From: Clostridium bornimense
GTDB taxonomy: Bacteria; Bacillota; Clostridia; Clostridiales; Clostridiaceae
Assembly: GCF_018917145.1 (NCBI RefSeq)
Contig: NZ_JAHLOD010000019.1
Span: forward strand, 1 to 63,597
Direction: 5' to 3'
DNA length: 63,597 nucleotides
Part shown: piece after piece, positions 61,481-63,597 of the stretch
Numbering within the stretch: the first letter of the stretch is position 1
How the letters are laid out: each line of letters begins with the position of its first letter
The notes under the pieces: generated by a model
The model's input: only the letters and a program-made list of their open reading frames with translations
Databases searched by the model: none
What the model was told of the DNA's origin: nothing
Position numbers and translations under genes: made by a program

Positions 61481-61640
61481 TTTGATTTTACTTTTTTGTG
61501 CGACAACACTTTTAGTAAAATGAGGATATATTAGGCAAAGCCAAGGTAGAAATCCTTCAAAGAAAGATGTACCTTTATATAAAGTAAATGAAAATTCTTA
61601 TAACTGGCAAGTGTGAATTATTAACAAAAAGTACATAGAA

Positions 61641-61670
61641 AATTATACAAATCGTATTATTTGTATAATT
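61641..61670. promoter_or_regulatory. Perfect 12-bp inverted repeat before oleate hydratase
   Basis: AATTATACAAAT (61641-61652), 6-bp gap, ATTTGTATAATT (61659-61670). The right arm overlaps the probable -35 (ATTACA, 61668-61673), which lies 17 bp before TATAAT (61691-61696). TetR-like repressors bind operators of this size and symmetry. No T-run follows, so it is not a terminator. Confidence 0.7.
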
Positions 61671-61696
61671 ACAATAGAAATGCTTTAAACTATAAT
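61668..61696 (+). promoter_or_regulatory. Promoter of oleate hydratase
   Basis: ATTACA (61668-61673), 17-bp spacer, TATAAT (61691-61696), 45 bases before the start. Confidence 0.6.
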
Positions 61697-61741
61697 AATA
61701 AATAAGAAATGTAACAAATTGAAAGGTAGTAGGTGGTTATT

Positions 61742-63472
61742 ATGGGTAAAGAGAAAAATGGTTGCGATAAGAAAAAAGTATTATTAACAGTTGGAGCAAT
61801 TGCAGGTGCAGCAGCTATAGCATCAATTGCAGCAAAAAAGACTAAAGAAAATGGTGAAAAATTAGTAGCTAAGTTTATATACCAAGATCATGGAGATAGA
61901 CATGTATATTTTATTGGTGGAGGATTAGCATCTCTTGCTGGAGCTGCATATCTTGTAAGAGATTGTAGCTTTAAAGGTGAAAATATTCATATAATAGAAG
62001 GTATGCATATTTTAGGAGGAAGTAATGATGGAGCTGGAGATCCAGAAAACGGATTTGTATGTCGTGGTGGAAGAATGCTAAATGAAGAAACTTACGAAAA
62101 CTTTTGGGAGTTATTTTCTTCAGTACCATCATTAGATATGCCAGGAAAAAGTGTAACAGAAGAAATACTTAATTTTGATCATCTTCATCCAACACATGCG
62201 CAAGCAAGATTAGTTGACAAATATGGAGTTATTCAAGATGTTACTTCTATGGGATTTAATAATGCAGATCGTATGGCTTTAGGAAAATTAATGATTACAC
62301 CAGAAGAAACTTTAGATGATATGACAATAGAAGATTGGTTTAAAGATACACCACATTTCTTTGAAACTAATTTCTGGTATATGTGGCAAACAACTTTTGC
62401 ATTTCAAAAGTGGTCTAGTTTATTTGAATTTAAGCGTTATATGAATCGTATGATTTTTGAATTTTCACGTATAGAAACATTAGAAGGTGTTACACGTACA
62501 CCATATAATCAATATGAGTCAGTTATTTTACCATTAAAATCTTACTTAGATAGCTTTGGTGTTGATTTTAGTATCAATGCTACAGTAACAGATTTAGATT
62601 TTAAACCAGGAGAAGAGATTACAGTAACAGCTATTCATATAAAAGATAAAGATGGAGAAAAAGTTATATCATTAAATCCAGGAGATGTATGTATTATGAC
62701 TAATGGTTGTATGACAGATAATGCAACATTAGGAGATTTAAATACACCGGCAGAATTTAAGATAGATAAACCAATATCAGGTGAGTTATGGCGTAAGATT
62801 GCGAAAAAGAAACCAGGTCTTGGTAACCCAGAACCTTTCTTCGGAAATCCTGAGGAAACTAATTGGGAGAGTTTCACTGTAACTTGTAAAGGAAATAAGT
62901 TATTAAAGAAGATTGAAAAGTTTTCAGGAAATATACCAGGTAGTGGAGCACTTATGACTTTCAAAGATTCAAGTTGGTTAATGAGTATTGTTGTTGCAGC
63001 TCAACCACACTTTAAGAATCAACCACTAGATACTACTATATTCTGGGGATATGGTTTATATACAGGAAATGTTGGAGACTATGTAAAGAAGCCAATGCGT
63101 GATTGTACAGGTAAAGAAATGCTAACAGAATTACTTCATCATTTACATATGGAAGATGAGATAGATGAAATTATGGAAGATGTTATTAATGTAATACCAT
63201 GTATGATGCCATATACAGATGCGCAATTCCAACCACGTAAGATGACAGATCGTCCACAAGTTGTACCAGAAGGATCAACTAACTTTGCGATGATAAGTCA
63301 ATTTGTAGAAATACCAGAAGATATGGTATTTACTGAAGAGTATTCAGTACGTGCAGCGAGAATAGCTGTATACACCTTATTTGATGTTAAACACAAAAAT
63401 ATTTGTCCAGTAACACCATATAAAAAGAATCCAAAGGTATTAAAAGACGCACTAAAAAAATCATTTGCTTAA
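61742..63472 (+). CDS. ohyA: Oleate hydratase
   Basis: FAD enzyme that adds water to the cis-9 double bond of oleate (and linoleate), giving 10-hydroxy acids; it detoxifies host unsaturated fatty acids. Start ATG 61742 (MGKEKNGCDKKK) after gtaggtgg; the upstream GTG at 61733 is not needed. 576 residues. Hydrophobic stretch at about 16-32, then VYFIGGGLASLAGAAYL (FAD-binding), GGSNDGAGDPENGFVCRGGRML and NGCMTDNATLGD, all typical of the myosin-cross-reactive antigen family. The hydrophobic segment near the N-terminus may attach it to the membrane. No hydratase regulator gene is next to it; the palindrome upstream implies one elsewhere. Confidence 0.94.
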   Translation: MGKEKNGCDKKKVLLTVGAIAGAAAIASIAAKKTKENGEKLVAKFIYQDHGDRHVYFIGGGLASLAGAAYLVRDCSFKGENIHIIEGMHILGGSNDGAGDPENGFVCRGGRMLNEETYENFWELFSSVPSLDMPGKSVTEEILNFDHLHPTHAQARLVDKYGVIQDVTSMGFNNADRMALGKLMITPEETLDDMTIEDWFKDTPHFFETNFWYMWQTTFAFQKWSSLFEFKRYMNRMIFEFSRIETLEGVTRTPYNQYESVILPLKSYLDSFGVDFSINATVTDLDFKPGEEITVTAIHIKDKDGEKVISLNPGDVCIMTNGCMTDNATLGDLNTPAEFKIDKPISGELWRKIAKKKPGLGNPEPFFGNPEETNWESFTVTCKGNKLLKKIEKFSGNIPGSGALMTFKDSSWLMSIVVAAQPHFKNQPLDTTIFWGYGLYTGNVGDYVKKPMRDCTGKEMLTELLHHLHMEDEIDEIMEDVINVIPCMMPYTDAQFQPRKMTDRPQVVPEGSTNFAMISQFVEIPEDMVFTEEYSVRAARIAVYTLFDVKHKNICPVTPYKKNPKVLKDALKKSFA

Positions 63473-63533
63473 TTATAGAAGTGATCTGACTCCTGTCAAG
63501 TAGACAATCAAAATAAATAAAAGATATATGATG

Positions 63534-63557
63534 ATGCGACTACGTTGTTAGTCGCAT
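63534..63557. terminator. Hairpin between ohyA and the next gene
   Basis: ATGCGACTA (63534-63542) pairs perfectly with TAGTCGCAT (63549-63557). It lacks an immediate T-run on the plus strand, but a tctttttttct lies further on; on the minus strand it would follow the partial ORF below. Confidence 0.6.
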
Positions 63558-63560
63558 TTA

Positions 63561-63596
63561 TCATGATGCTCTTTTTTTCTTTGCTTCTAATTCTGC
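63561..63596 (-). CDS. Possible 3' end of a convergent gene (partial)
   Basis: On the minus strand the last bases translate as AELEAKKKRAS followed by TGA (63563-63561), a Lys/Ala-rich tail typical of a cytoplasmic protein end, and a hairpin follows. Only 11 codons are visible, so neither the reading frame nor the function is certain. Confidence 0.35.
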   Translation of the reverse strand, partial: AELEAKKKRAS

Positions 63597-63597
63597 T

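Overview
The window is chromosomal DNA from a low-GC, spore-forming Firmicute, most likely Clostridium sensu stricto (cluster I). The evidence is strongly AT-rich DNA, clear AGGAGG-type ribosome binding sites, spoVM, spoVS and ylbJ, the acetate branch pta-ackA, and housekeeping gene order typical of Clostridium. I cannot name the species. I see no rRNA or tRNA gene, no CRISPR array, no transposase and no phage module.

Layout. 1-18500 is a long rightward housekeeping block. It starts with an asparaginase gene, followed by yicC-remA-gmk-rpoZ-coaBC-priA-def-fmt-rsmB-rlmN-prpC-prkC-rsgA-rpe-thiN, a 24-codon spoVM, an inverted rpmB, an Asp23-family gene and a fakA-like gene. 18566-23325 holds recG, rsmD, coaD, a coiled-coil gene and the convergent ylbJ. 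23630-25740 is a small accessory patch: an autoregulated PadR/DUF2812 pair and an orphan membrane-anchored protein. 25866-35086 returns to core genes: tmcAL, pta-ackA, the yceD-rpmF-plsX-acpP lipid block, rnc, an Elp3-like radical SAM protein, spoVS, a 44-codon ORF and a cell-wall amidase.

35351-63597 is more accessory. It contains a 1401-residue cell-surface amylopullulanase, a divergent LytTR/GHKL two-component pair, a decaying VTC-DUF4956-CotH locus, and an NAD-salvage operon (NrtR-like regulator, short PRPP synthetase, nicotinamidase, NAMPT). Next come an orphan GltB-type flavoprotein, a beta-propeller surface protein, a CarD-like protein, aat, a SAM-riboswitch-controlled metY, dedA, nhaC and oleate hydratase.

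The signals that ordinary gene annotation does not explain are: (1) a family of composite intergenic repeats (about 100-380 bp, at least eight loci) built from interchangeable modules and often ending in a strong terminator hairpin; (2) two surface proteins that share an identical non-canonical LSKTGG sorting motif; (3) tandem 19-bp palindromes on the padR promoter and a perfect 12-bp inverted repeat next to the oleate hydratase promoter; (4) sequence-level sigma-H and sigma-E promoter matches in front of spoVS and spoVM; (5) pseudogenisation of the two genes flanking an intact DUF4956 gene; and (6) a GltB-like enzyme that lacks the glutamate-synthase iron-sulfur cysteines but carries a separate N-terminal cysteine cluster. 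All calls come from reading the sequence; no database search was run.
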